This document shows, in pieces, positions 8,974-16,355 of a stretch of DNA of 64,000 bases (its first letter is position 1; each line of letters opens with the position of its first letter). Below the pieces are notes generated by a model. The model did not search any database. It saw only the letters and a list, made by a program, of their open reading frames with translations, and had not been told where the DNA came from. The stretch comes from Polyangium fumosum. Lineage in GTDB: Bacteria; Myxococcota_A; Polyangia; Polyangiales; Polyangiaceae. Made by a program: the position numbers and the translations under genes. The stretch lies in the NCBI RefSeq assembly GCF_005144585.1, contig NZ_SSMQ01000001.1, positions 372,001 to 436,000 on the forward strand, written 5' to 3'.

Positions 8974-10055
8974 GCGCCGAGGCCGAGGCGAGGGCGCGTG
9001 TCCTCCGCGTGATCGCCGCGGGCAGGCGCATTCAGGATCCGAACGATCCGCTCGGCGCCGAGGCGCGGGCGCGTTTGCCCGAGGTCACCGGCCTCGATCC
9101 GAGGGGCGTCGAGCTCGCGCTCTCCGCGCACCTGGAGACGCAGCCGACGGACGCCGAGATCGACACGCTGCTCGCGCGCACGGGCCGCGCGCCCCGCTGC
9201 CACGTCGTCCTCGCGGCCAACGTTTGCACCGCGCCGCTCCGCGCGCTCGTGCTCGCCGCCGCGACCTCACCTGACATCGTCGTGCGTCCCTCGCGCCGTG
9301 ATCCCGTCGTCACCGACCTCCTCGTCCGCGCGCTCTCCGCCGACGAAGCGTTCGTCCAGACGCACCACGCCTCCCTCACGCGCGCCTCCACCATCGCACC
9401 CGCGCCGGGCGACGAGCTACACGTCTATGGCTCGGACGCCTCGATCGAAGCCGTCACACGAGGCCTTCCGGCAGGTGTCTGCGTGCGGGGACATGGCACC
9501 GGCATCGGTCTCGCGATCGTGGGTGCCGACGCCGCGCTCGACGCCGCTGCCGAGGCCCTCGCGTGGGACGTCGTCCCCTTCGATCAACGCGGCTGTTTGT
9601 CCCCGCGCTTCGTCCTCGTCGAGGGAGGAGAACCGCACGTTGAACGGTTTGTCCAAGCGCTCGACGCTGCCCTTGCCCGCGCCGCCGAGCGTGTCCCGCG
9701 CGGCCCCCTCGACCCCGCGCTCGCTGCCGAAATCACGCTGTATGGCGCCTCGATGGAGGCCGTCGGCCTCTTCCTCGCGCGCCCCTCGCACGCCGTCGGC
9801 TTCGACCCTTCCCCACGGGCGCTCGTCTTGCCGCCGGCTGCGCGCGTCGTTCACGTCGTCGCGCTCGCGCCCGAACAAGCGCCGAAGCTCCTTGCCCCAT
9901 GGGCCCCGTTCGTCACGGCCGTCGGCGCGTGGGACGACGGTGCTCTTGCGCGCGCCGTCCTCGAACGTGCACCGTTTGCGCGCTGCTCGCCGCTCGGCGC
10001 GATGCAGCGCCCGCCCCTCGATGGGCCTGTGGACTTGCGCCCGTCCCGCGCATGA
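8970..10055 (+). CDS. LuxC-like acyl-CoA/acyl-protein reductase
   Basis: The 361-residue protein belongs with LuxC, an aldehyde-dehydrogenase-fold reductase that turns an activated acyl group into the fatty aldehyde with NADPH. The catalytic cysteine appears as C209 in FDQRGCLSPRFV, the expected context. The segment near residues 98-115 (ATSPDIVVRPSRRDPV) matches the start of the family, and GHGTGIGLAIVGADA fits the cofactor region. It is shorter than typical LuxC by roughly 100 residues, mostly at the N-terminus. Start codon overlap with the LuxE-like gene sets the start. Together with the aminotransferase upstream it may form an acid-to-aldehyde-to-amine pathway. The chain length and final product are unknown. 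Confidence 0.82.
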   Translation: MSAEAEARARVLRVIAAGRRIQDPNDPLGAEARARLPEVTGLDPRGVELALSAHLETQPTDAEIDTLLARTGRAPRCHVVLAANVCTAPLRALVLAAATSPDIVVRPSRRDPVVTDLLVRALSADEAFVQTHHASLTRASTIAPAPGDELHVYGSDASIEAVTRGLPAGVCVRGHGTGIGLAIVGADAALDAAAEALAWDVVPFDQRGCLSPRFVLVEGGEPHVERFVQALDAALARAAERVPRGPLDPALAAEITLYGASMEAVGLFLARPSHAVGFDPSPRALVLPPAARVVHVVALAPEQAPKLLAPWAPFVTAVGAWDDGALARAVLERAPFARCSPLGAMQRPPLDGPVDLRPSRA

Positions 10056-10112
10056 TCGGGACCTCTTGCGACCGCTTTCCAAGACCGTCCCTCCTGGTAT
10101 GGTACGGCCCGA

Positions 10113-11540
10113 ATGCCGTCGCGTCCCTCCGACGAAGTCCTCGCCCACGACCCCGCGGTGACGCCGGTCGTCTCGACCTTGCCCCCGCCGCCGGAGTCGC
10201 AGAACCCAGTGCGCCGCGAGGTTCGCCTCGACCGCGTCCTCGACTTCGTTTCGTTCGTGGCCAAACCGATGCCGCTCTCGGTCCTCCTCGACGAGGCCCC
10301 GAAGCGCATCGCTGCCATCGTCCAGGCCGAGATCGTCTCGCTCTACCTGCTCGAAGGTGACGGCGACGCGCTCGTCCTTCGCGGCAACGTCGGGTTTCCC
10401 GTGGGCGCGCGCGGCACCGTGCGCATGTCCGTCGGCGAGGGCCTCACGGGGACGGCCGTCGCGACCCGGCGGCCCGTCGCCGTCGTGAAGGCGCCCGGCG
10501 ATCAGCGCTGGCGCGCGTTTCCGTTCATCGACGAGGACCGTTACCCCGTCTTCCTTGCCGTCCCCATCCTCGGCCACGACCGCGTGCTCGGCGCGATCGT
10601 CGTGCAGCGCTCGGGCGACAAGCCTTACCGCCCGAGCGACGTCCGACTCCTTGTCGCGCTCACCGCGCCGATCGCCTCGGCGATCCGGCATGCCGAGGTT
10701 CTCCGCGAGTTACGCGACAAGAAGCTTCGCCGTACGGGCGGCGGCACGCGCAAGGTCACGCTCCCCGGCGTCCCTTCGGTCCCGGGACGATCGCTCGGCG
10801 CCGTCGCGGCCTTGCGCCGCCCGGCCACCTCGCCGCACCGCAAGGCCACGGGCGAGGATCCGAAGCTCCTCCGTGGTGCGTGGAGCGCGGCCGAGAAGGC
10901 GCTCTCGGCGCTCGTCGCCCGCGCGGGCAAGCTCGGGCTTTCGCGCGAGGCGGCGTTCCTCTCCACGTACGAGCTCATGATCGGCGACCTGCGGCTTCGT
11001 CAGCGCGCGTCCGAGCTCGTCGCCGAGGGCCACGGCGTCGCGCAGGCGCTCGGCCTCGTCGCGCGCGAGGGCGTGCGCGCGGCGAATGGCATCGTTGGAG
11101 ATCCCTTCCTGCAAGAGCGCGCGCGCGACATGGAGGACCTCTGCGATGCGCTCGTCATGCTCGCGTCGCCCGACGCGCGCGCCGAGCTTCCGACGAAGGC
11201 GGTGCTCATCGGTGATCGGCTCACCGTCTTCGACCTCGTCGTCTCGGCGCGCACGCATCCTGTGGGCGTCGTGCTCAGCGAGCGCGCCTCGGATCCCCGC
11301 ACGCCGGTGCTCTTGCGGCTGCTCGGCTTGCCGTCGATCACGCAGGTCGAGGGCCTCTTCCAGTGGGCGTCCCCCGGCGACGTCGCGCTGCTCGACGCGG
11401 ATCACGGCTTCCTCGTGATCAACCCGTCGCGCGCGGAAATGGCCACGCTCCGTGCCGAGCGGAAGAAGGGCAAAGCGCTGCCCGACGCGTCCGAAACGAC
11501 CGAGGCTGAGGTCGAGGTGGACAGCGGCGAGATGGAATGA
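10113..11540 (+). CDS. GAF protein with degenerate PTS enzyme I N-terminal region
   Basis: The 475-residue protein opens with a GAF domain (about 35-200) of the type found at the front of PtsP (enzyme I-Ntr). It continues with enzyme I-like sequence: LPGVPSVPGRSLGAV near 213-227, the helical HPr-binding-like segment near 265-360 (EAAFLSTYELMIGDL) and the phosphohistidine-domain scaffold (about 365-450). In active enzyme I the latter contains a Gly-Gly-x-x-Ser-His-x-Ala-Ile loop. Here the equivalent stretch reads SERASDPRTPVLLRLLG, with no histidine, and the C-terminal PEP-binding barrel is absent. It is therefore unlikely to transfer phosphate and may instead sense a ligand and bind a PTS partner. 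It follows the LuxC-like gene after 57 bases. Confidence 0.75.
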   Translation: MPSRPSDEVLAHDPAVTPVVSTLPPPPESQNPVRREVRLDRVLDFVSFVAKPMPLSVLLDEAPKRIAAIVQAEIVSLYLLEGDGDALVLRGNVGFPVGARGTVRMSVGEGLTGTAVATRRPVAVVKAPGDQRWRAFPFIDEDRYPVFLAVPILGHDRVLGAIVVQRSGDKPYRPSDVRLLVALTAPIASAIRHAEVLRELRDKKLRRTGGGTRKVTLPGVPSVPGRSLGAVAALRRPATSPHRKATGEDPKLLRGAWSAAEKALSALVARAGKLGLSREAAFLSTYELMIGDLRLRQRASELVAEGHGVAQALGLVAREGVRAANGIVGDPFLQERARDMEDLCDALVMLASPDARAELPTKAVLIGDRLTVFDLVVSARTHPVGVVLSERASDPRTPVLLRLLGLPSITQVEGLFQWASPGDVALLDADHGFLVINPSRAEMATLRAERKKGKALPDASETTEAEVEVDSGEME

Positions 11541-11603
11541 AACTCCGGCGCGCGGCGTGATCACGCGCGCTTCGTGGATCGTGCCGTCGAAAATGTCCGT
11601 CCG

Positions 11604-11630
11604 GTGCCGTGCGCGCGGGACGCACGGCAC
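11604..11630. terminator. Stem-loop between convergent genes
   Basis: A perfect 10-bp inverted repeat (GTGCCGTGCG / CGCACGGCAC) encloses a 7-base loop. It lies between the end of the GAF protein gene on the plus strand and the end of the small basic protein gene on the minus strand. Read on the minus strand, a short T run (ATTTTC) follows about ten bases beyond the stem, so it may end transcription of the small gene better than of the plus-strand gene. Confidence 0.55.
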
Positions 11631-11640
11631 GGACGTGACT

Positions 11641-11775
11641 TCAGGACGCCGACTTCGGCGCGGGGCTCTGCTGCGCCTGCGTCTGGGCTTCGGCAGCCTT
11701 CTTCGCGCGCCAGCGGGCGAGCCTGCGCGTCTGGCGGACCTTCTCTTTGGCACGAACCTGCGGTTTCTGAGGCAT
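11641..11775 (-). CDS. Small basic protein, 44 residues
   Basis: A short open frame starts MPQKPQVRAKEKVRQTRRLA, continues RWRAKKAAEAQTQAQQ and ends SPAPKSAS. It is strongly basic in the first 30 residues and Ala/Gln/Pro-rich at the tail, with an ATG start, a proper stop and a stem-loop just beyond the stop. The basic half could be one amphipathic helix that binds nucleic acid or ribosomes; this is inferred from composition only. A TATATG hexamer lies ten bases before the ATG on the minus strand, so the transcript could be leaderless or have a very short leader. I do not recognise a named family. Coding status rests on codon use, the clean context and the divergent arrangement with the ferredoxin-like gene. 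Confidence 0.68.
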   Translation of the reverse strand: MPQKPQVRAKEKVRQTRRLARWRAKKAAEAQTQAQQSPAPKSAS

Positions 11776-11833
11776 GCGCCCCATATAGCCGATCCCCCCG
11801 GGGGGGCGCTACCATCCCGCGAGAGGTTCGTGC
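11776..11833. promoter_or_regulatory. Short divergent promoter region
   Basis: These 58 bases separate two divergently transcribed genes and must hold both starts of transcription unless longer transcripts read through. A CATATAGC segment near 11782-11789 gives a -10-like hexamer on the minus strand (TATATG). A palindromic run of six C and seven G lies at 11795-11807. No confident -35 boxes could be assigned. Confidence 0.3.
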
Positions 11834-12142
11834 ATGAAAACCCTGGTTTGCCGCTGTGAGGACGTGACGCTCCACGAGCTCGAAGCGGCCCTCGATCGTG
11901 GCTACCGCGACATCGAGTCGGTCAAGCGGTACACGGGCTTCGGGACCGGCTGGTGCCAGGGCAAGTGGTGCCTCGCGCTCTGCGCGCGGCTCGTACACGA
12001 GCGCGGCGGTGATGTCGACAAGCCCATCACCCCGCGGCCGCCGTATCACCCCGTCTCGCTCTCCGTCCTCGCGGGCCTCGACGACCTCGACCTGCCCGGC
12101 GGCGGCACGCACCACGGCGAAGGCCACGACCCCAAGGGCTGA
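11834..12142 (+). CDS. BFD-like [2Fe-2S]-binding protein
   Basis: This 102-residue protein has four cysteines in the BFD/ferredoxin-like arrangement: C6 and C8 in LVCRCEDVTLHEL, and C41 and C46 in FGTGWCQGKWCLAL. This is the [2Fe-2S] motif seen in bacterioferritin-associated ferredoxin and in the C-terminal domains of amine and sarcosine oxidases. After residue 60 the tail is Pro/Gly/His-rich with no recognised fold. It likely carries one electron for a partner enzyme in the cytoplasm. Its stop codon directly abuts the stop of the convergent radical SAM gene (shared TGATCA). An electron-donor role for that enzyme would be attractive but is not shown. A GAGAGG site lies upstream of the ATG. 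Confidence 0.75.
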   Translation: MKTLVCRCEDVTLHELEAALDRGYRDIESVKRYTGFGTGWCQGKWCLALCARLVHERGGDVDKPITPRPPYHPVSLSVLAGLDDLDLPGGGTHHGEGHDPKG

Positions 12143-13027
12143 TCACGCAGGAACGGCGCGCACCTCGTCTGCGCCGTGCCGCTCCACGTAGTCCGGGCGC
12201 AGCCCCGGGCACGTCTCGAAGTGCCGACAGCCCTCGCACCCCGCGGGCTTCACGCCGCCCGTGAGGCGCGAGTTTTTCAGGTCGAACACCTCGTCCGGCG
12301 TCACGACCCGCACGACGTCCGCGCCCGGGTGCCGCACGTGATCCTCGTACCCCGGCAAAAAACACCGCGGGATGTGCAGCGCGTGCACCTCGTAGCCACC
12401 TTCCCGCGCCGCCTCGAACGCCTCGCGCGCCTTCGCGGCCACGTCCGAGAGCCGCGGGAGCTGGTCCACGTTCGCGCGGTTTCCATCCGTCAACGACACG
12501 AGCCACAACCGAAGATGCCGGATCCCCTGCGCGAAAAGCCTCTCGACCCAGGCGCGCACGTCCCGGTACGTGTCCTCCTTCAGGATCAGATCCGCGATCG
12601 GATCGAGCCCCCGCGCGACGAGGTTCTCGATCGCCTTTCGCCGCAGCTCCGCCGTCCCTTCGCGCTGCACCGTCTCCTCGTAGGCCGCGTCGCTCGGCGC
12701 GTGCATCGACACGTGGAACTGATCCACGCCCGCTTCGGCGAGCAGCGCGAGGTACGGCGCGTGCGCGTACCTGAGGCCGTTCGACGCGACCTTCACGTGC
12801 TCGAACCCGCGCTTCTTCGCGTACCGCACGAGCGCCGGCAGATCGCTCCGGATCGTCGGCTCGCCGCCGGTGAACGCGACATCGCGGAAGCCTCGTGTAG
12901 CGGCCCGATCGATCTCCTGCGCCACCTGCTCCGTCGACAGCGCGCGACGCCGCATCTCCTCGGTGATCGTGCAGTAGGTACACGCGAGGTTGCAGTCGTA
13001 GCCGAGGACCACATCGAGCAGCGGCAC
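12143..13027 (-). CDS. Radical SAM protein with C-terminal Cys cluster
   Basis: The protein begins with a beta strand and the radical SAM motif DCNLACTYC (Cys-x3-Cys-x2-Cys), which binds a [4Fe-4S] cluster that cleaves S-adenosylmethionine. FTGGEPTIRSDLP is the GGEP SAM-contacting motif. Near the C-terminus CEGCRHFETCPG supplies three more cysteines, reminiscent of a shortened SPASM/twitch auxiliary cluster. The substrate is unknown; MoaA/PqqE-like peptide or small-molecule chemistry is possible. The frame stays open upstream to a TTG at 13087, but that extension falls in a stem-loop repeat and resembles no family. I therefore start at the GTG at 13027, just before the conserved core; a start at the TTG remains possible. 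Confidence 0.87.
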   Translation of the reverse strand: MPLLDVVLGYDCNLACTYCTITEEMRRRALSTEQVAQEIDRAATRGFRDVAFTGGEPTIRSDLPALVRYAKKRGFEHVKVASNGLRYAHAPYLALLAEAGVDQFHVSMHAPSDAAYEETVQREGTAELRRKAIENLVARGLDPIADLILKEDTYRDVRAWVERLFAQGIRHLRLWLVSLTDGNRANVDQLPRLSDVAAKAREAFEAAREGGYEVHALHIPRCFLPGYEDHVRHPGADVVRVVTPDEVFDLKNSRLTGGVKPAGCEGCRHFETCPGLRPDYVERHGADEVRAVPA

Positions 13028-13048
13028 CCCGTCATCGTACCAGACGAC

Positions 13049-13074
13049 GCCCCGAGCCTTTCGACGCTCGGGGC
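13049..13074. repeat. Intergenic stem-loop, copy 1 of a dispersed motif
   Basis: A perfect 9-bp inverted repeat (GCCCCGAGC / GCTCGGGGC) encloses the 8-base loop CTTTCGAC. It lies just upstream of the radical SAM gene core. A closely similar sequence sits at 40103-40123 between another divergent gene pair. Both share the CGAGC-CYTT-GAC-GCTCGGGGC pattern, which suggests a short dispersed repeat rather than gene-specific control. Confidence 0.5.
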
Positions 13075-13147
13075 TACGCGCGGACAAGCCGAGCTACGCC
13101 CCGAACCCCCTTGCGCGCTCGCGGCCCCTGGTCCACGTTCCCGCCCC

Positions 13148-13654
13148 ATGGCAGCCCTCGCTGGCCGAGTTTCTGTTCTCCTCGCGCTCGCGTTCGTCTG
13201 TCCCGCGTGCACCTCGCTCGCCACGGGGCCGGACTGGACGGGGGGTGGGCTCGAAACGATCGGCCCTGCGCGGGCGGCCGAGCGCGAGGCCGTCGAGGAG
13301 CGCGAGCGGCAGCGGCTCGCCCGCCTGCCGACCCGTATTGGCGCGCGCCACATCCTCGTCATGCACCAGCGCTCCCAGCAGCGCCCCGAGGACGTCACCC
13401 GCACCCGCGACGAGGCGAAGCAGAAGGCGCAGGAGTGCCTGCGCGCGTTGCGGTCGGGCGCGGCGTGGGCGTCGGTCGTCACCGAGTGCTCCGACGAGCC
13501 TGGAGCGGGCGATCGCGGCGGGGATCTCGGCCAGTTCGAGCGTGGCGCCATGGTCAAGGCCTTTTCGGACGCCGCGTTCGAGCTCCAGGTCAACGAGATC
13601 AGTGAGGTTGTCGAGACCGCTTACGGATTTCACATCATCCAGCGCACCGAATGA
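13148..13654 (+). CDS. Parvulin-type (PpiC) peptidyl-prolyl isomerase lipoprotein
   Basis: The 168-residue protein has a hydrophobic N-terminal segment (LLALAFVCPACTSL) that probably acts as a lipoprotein signal, with Cys21 the candidate lipidated residue, although the lipobox is imperfect. A single parvulin domain follows (about 60-168): IGARHILVMH, the CSDEPGAGDRGGDLGQFERG core, MVKAFSDAAFEL and AYGFHIIQRTE. Family members speed cis-trans isomerisation of prolines and help fold exported proteins. The start is the ATG preceding the signal; the long open frame upstream is antisense to the radical SAM gene. It stands between a divergent radical SAM gene and the glucosidase, which begins 49 bases after its stop. 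Confidence 0.88.
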   Translation: MAALAGRVSVLLALAFVCPACTSLATGPDWTGGGLETIGPARAAEREAVEERERQRLARLPTRIGARHILVMHQRSQQRPEDVTRTRDEAKQKAQECLRALRSGAAWASVVTECSDEPGAGDRGGDLGQFERGAMVKAFSDAAFELQVNEISEVVETAYGFHIIQRTE

Positions 13655-13676
13655 TCGTGCCTCGGGCGCTTGGGGG

Positions 13677-13704
13677 TGCCTCGAACCCTGATATGTTCGA
13701 GGCA
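13677..13704 (+). promoter_or_regulatory. Stem-loop overlapping the glucosidase start codon
   Basis: A perfect 10-bp inverted repeat (TGCCTCGAAC / GTTCGAGGCA) surrounds the 8-base loop CCTGATAT. The last base of the right arm is the A of the ATG of the GH63-like gene, and no clear Shine-Dalgarno sequence lies free outside the stem. In RNA this hairpin would mask the start codon. As DNA it could be an operator, and it could also terminate the parvulin transcript. Confidence 0.5.
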
Positions 13705-16355
13705 TGCAGGCGTGGAAAACCGAGGAGCACCATCGACTCGCCCAGGCGCGCGAGCGTGTTCTTCGCTGGAAGGACTGGGGACCCTACGTCGCGGATCGCG
13801 CCTGGGGCACCGTCCGGGAGGACTACAGCGCGAGCGGGGATGCCTGGGGGTATTTCCCGCACGATCACGCGCGGAGCCGCGCCTATCGCTGGAACGAGGA
13901 CGGCCTCGCGGGGATCTGTGATCGCGCGCAGATCCTCTGCCTCGCGCTTGCCCTGTGGAACGGCCGCGATGCCATTCTGAAAGAGCGCCTCTTCGGCGTC
14001 ACCGGCCCCGAGGGCAATCACGGCGAGGACGTCAAGGAGGTCTACCATTACGAGGACGCGACCCCGACGTCGAGTTACCTCCGTTTCCTCTACAAATATC
14101 CCCAGCGCCGTTATCCGTACGAGGAGCTCGTCGCGGGGAATCGAATGCGCGGCGGCGACGAACCCGAGCTCGAGACCTGGGACCTCGGCCTCTACGACGA
14201 GGGTCGATACTTCGACGTCACCGTCGAATACGCGAAACGCGCGCCCCAGGACATCTTGATGGTCATCACCGTCGAGAACCGCGGCCCCGAGGACGCCCCG
14301 ATTCACGTCCTGCCGCACCTCTGGTTCCGCAACACCTGGTCGTGGGATGAAATCGTCGTCGCGCCGCCCGAGATCCACGAAGGCGAACGCGGCGAGGGCT
14401 TCGCCTCCCTCCGCTGCACCCACCACGACCTCGGCGCCTTCCATCTGTACATCGAGGGCGACGACACGACCCTCCTTTTCACGAACAACGAGACCAACAC
14501 CGAGCGCCTCTTCGGCTCGCCCTCGCGCACGCCCTACGTCAAGGATGCCTTCCACGCGCGCGTCGTCCACGGCGACGAATCCAAGACAAACCCCGCCGGG
14601 CGTGGCTCGAAGGCGGCGGCGTGGCGCGTGTTCAATGTACCCGCCGGGGGCCGTGTCGTTCTCCGCGCGCGGCTTTGCCCCGAGCCCGAGCGGGCTCCGT
14701 TCGAGGGCTCGGATGAGCTCCTCGCGAAACGCAAGGCCGAGGCGGACGCGTTTTACCTGGCCATGCAAGGCCCGCACATGTCCGACGAGCGCCGGGCGAT
14801 CCAGCGCCAGGCCTCCGCGGGTTTGCTCTGGTCCATGCAGCTTTACCATTACGACGTCGACGTCTGGCTCCGCGGCGACGCGATCGCGCCGCCGGCCGAG
14901 CGGCTCCGCGGCCGGAACAAGGACTTCCGGCATCTCTCGGTCGCCGACGTCATCTCCATGCCCGACAAATGGGAATACCCCTGGTTCGCGGCCTGGGACC
15001 TCGCCTTCCATGCGCTCGCGCTCGCGCCGATCGACATGGACCTCGCGAAAAACCAGCTCAAGCTGATGGTCAAGGAGTGGTACCAGCACCCGAACGGCCA
15101 GGTTCCGGCCTACGAATGGGAGTTCGGCGACCTCAATCCCCCGATCCTCGCTTGGGCCGCCTACCAGCTCTACAAGATCGAGCGCAAGCAGCGCGGGAAG
15201 GGCGATCGGCTCTTCCTCGAACGCATGTTCCACAAGCTGCTCATCAACTTCGCCTGGTGGGTGAACAAGCGCGACGCCGAGGGAAACAACGTCTTCGAGG
15301 GCGGCTTCCTCGGCCTCGACAACATCTCCGTCTTCGACCGCAGCGAGCCGCCGCCGCCCGGCATGAAGCTCGAACAGGCCGACGCGACCGCGTGGATGGC
15401 GATGTATTGCATCGACCTCATGCGGATCGCGCTCGAGCTCGCGATGGAAAATTCCGCATACGAGGACGCGGCGAGCAAGTTCTTCGAGCATTTCCTCCGC
15501 ATCGCCTACACCTTCCACCACGCCGAGCCCCCCGAGATCCCGCTCTGGGACGACGCCGAGGGGTTTTACTTCGACATCCTCACGGTCCACGGCGAGCCCC
15601 ACCACCTGCCCGTGCGCTCCATGGTCGGCCTCATTCCCCTCTTCGCCGTGCACGTCATCGGCCCCGAGGTCTATCGCAAGCTCGACAACTTCCGTCGCCG
15701 CATGGAGTGGTTCCTCGGGAAAAACCCCCACCTCGCCGAGGCCCTCGTCAAGCGCCCCGACGGCCGGTATGTCCTCACGGCCGTCCCGCCCGGCAAGCTC
15801 GAACGCGTCCTCGGCCACCTCTTCAACGAGGACGAGTTCCTCTCGCCGTTCGGCCCGCGCTCGCTCTCGAAGGAGCACCAGAAACGGCCTGTCGTCCTTT
15901 GGCAGGGCGAACGCCGGCTGGAGGTGAGCTACGAGCCGGGGGAATCGAAGAGCCGCATGAAAGGCGGGAACTCGAACTGGCGTGGCCCCGTCTGGATGCC
16001 CACGGCATACATGATTTATCGCTCGCTCCTCCGCCTCGACCACGGCTTCGGCGATGTTTTGTGTATTCCCGCCACGCGCACGCATGGGCCCCGCACGCTC
16101 CGCGAGGCGGCCGACGAGATCGCGACGCGCCTCGTCGCCCTCTTCGAGCGCGGACCCGACGGCAAGCGCCCCGTGTATGGCGATTCCGACATCTTCCAGT
16201 TCGACCCGCATTTCCGGGACAACCTCCTCTTTTACGAATACTTCCACGGAGACACCGGCGAGGGGCTCGGGGCCTCGCACCAGACCGGCTGGACGGGCCT
16301 CGTCGGGGATCTCGTGTTGCGACTCGAACGACATCGGAGGGACGACTCGGCATGA
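13704..16355 (+). CDS. GH63-like (MGH1/mannosyl-oligosaccharide glucosidase-type) glucosidase
   Basis: This large 883-residue protein matches bacterial glucosidases related to glycoside hydrolase family 63. An N-terminal beta-rich region (RAWGTVREDYSASGDAWGYFPHDHARSRAYRW split by a turn, then HVLPHLWFRNTW) precedes an (alpha/alpha)6-barrel. Barrel landmarks are EYPWFAAWDLAFHALAL, QVPAYEWEFGDLNPP, GGFLGLDNISVFDR and the late GGNSNWRGPVWMPTAYM. There is no signal peptide, so it probably acts in the cytoplasm on an alpha-glucoside such as a trehalose-, glucosylglycerate- or maltooligosaccharide-like compound. The stop overlaps the ATG of the giant regulator by four bases. A hairpin covers the start codon, hinting at control of translation. 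The substrate assignment is uncertain. Confidence 0.85.
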   Translation: MQAWKTEEHHRLAQARERVLRWKDWGPYVADRAWGTVREDYSASGDAWGYFPHDHARSRAYRWNEDGLAGICDRAQILCLALALWNGRDAILKERLFGVTGPEGNHGEDVKEVYHYEDATPTSSYLRFLYKYPQRRYPYEELVAGNRMRGGDEPELETWDLGLYDEGRYFDVTVEYAKRAPQDILMVITVENRGPEDAPIHVLPHLWFRNTWSWDEIVVAPPEIHEGERGEGFASLRCTHHDLGAFHLYIEGDDTTLLFTNNETNTERLFGSPSRTPYVKDAFHARVVHGDESKTNPAGRGSKAAAWRVFNVPAGGRVVLRARLCPEPERAPFEGSDELLAKRKAEADAFYLAMQGPHMSDERRAIQRQASAGLLWSMQLYHYDVDVWLRGDAIAPPAERLRGRNKDFRHLSVADVISMPDKWEYPWFAAWDLAFHALALAPIDMDLAKNQLKLMVKEWYQHPNGQVPAYEWEFGDLNPPILAWAAYQLYKIERKQRGKGDRLFLERMFHKLLINFAWWVNKRDAEGNNVFEGGFLGLDNISVFDRSEPPPPGMKLEQADATAWMAMYCIDLMRIALELAMENSAYEDAASKFFEHFLRIAYTFHHAEPPEIPLWDDAEGFYFDILTVHGEPHHLPVRSMVGLIPLFAVHVIGPEVYRKLDNFRRRMEWFLGKNPHLAEALVKRPDGRYVLTAVPPGKLERVLGHLFNEDEFLSPFGPRSLSKEHQKRPVVLWQGERRLEVSYEPGESKSRMKGGNSNWRGPVWMPTAYMIYRSLLRLDHGFGDVLCIPATRTHGPRTLREAADEIATRLVALFERGPDGKRPVYGDSDIFQFDPHFRDNLLFYEYFHGDTGEGLGASHQTGWTGLVGDLVLRLERHRRDDSA

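Noticed and set aside
6448-10055. Bacterial luminescence genes
   Set aside because: LuxE- and LuxC-like proteins are present, but there is no luxA, luxB or luxD, and an aminotransferase takes their place.
13028-13087. N-terminal 20 residues of the radical SAM protein from a TTG start
   Set aside because: The stretch is formed by a stem-loop repeat also found at 40103, and the conserved core begins after the GTG at 13027.
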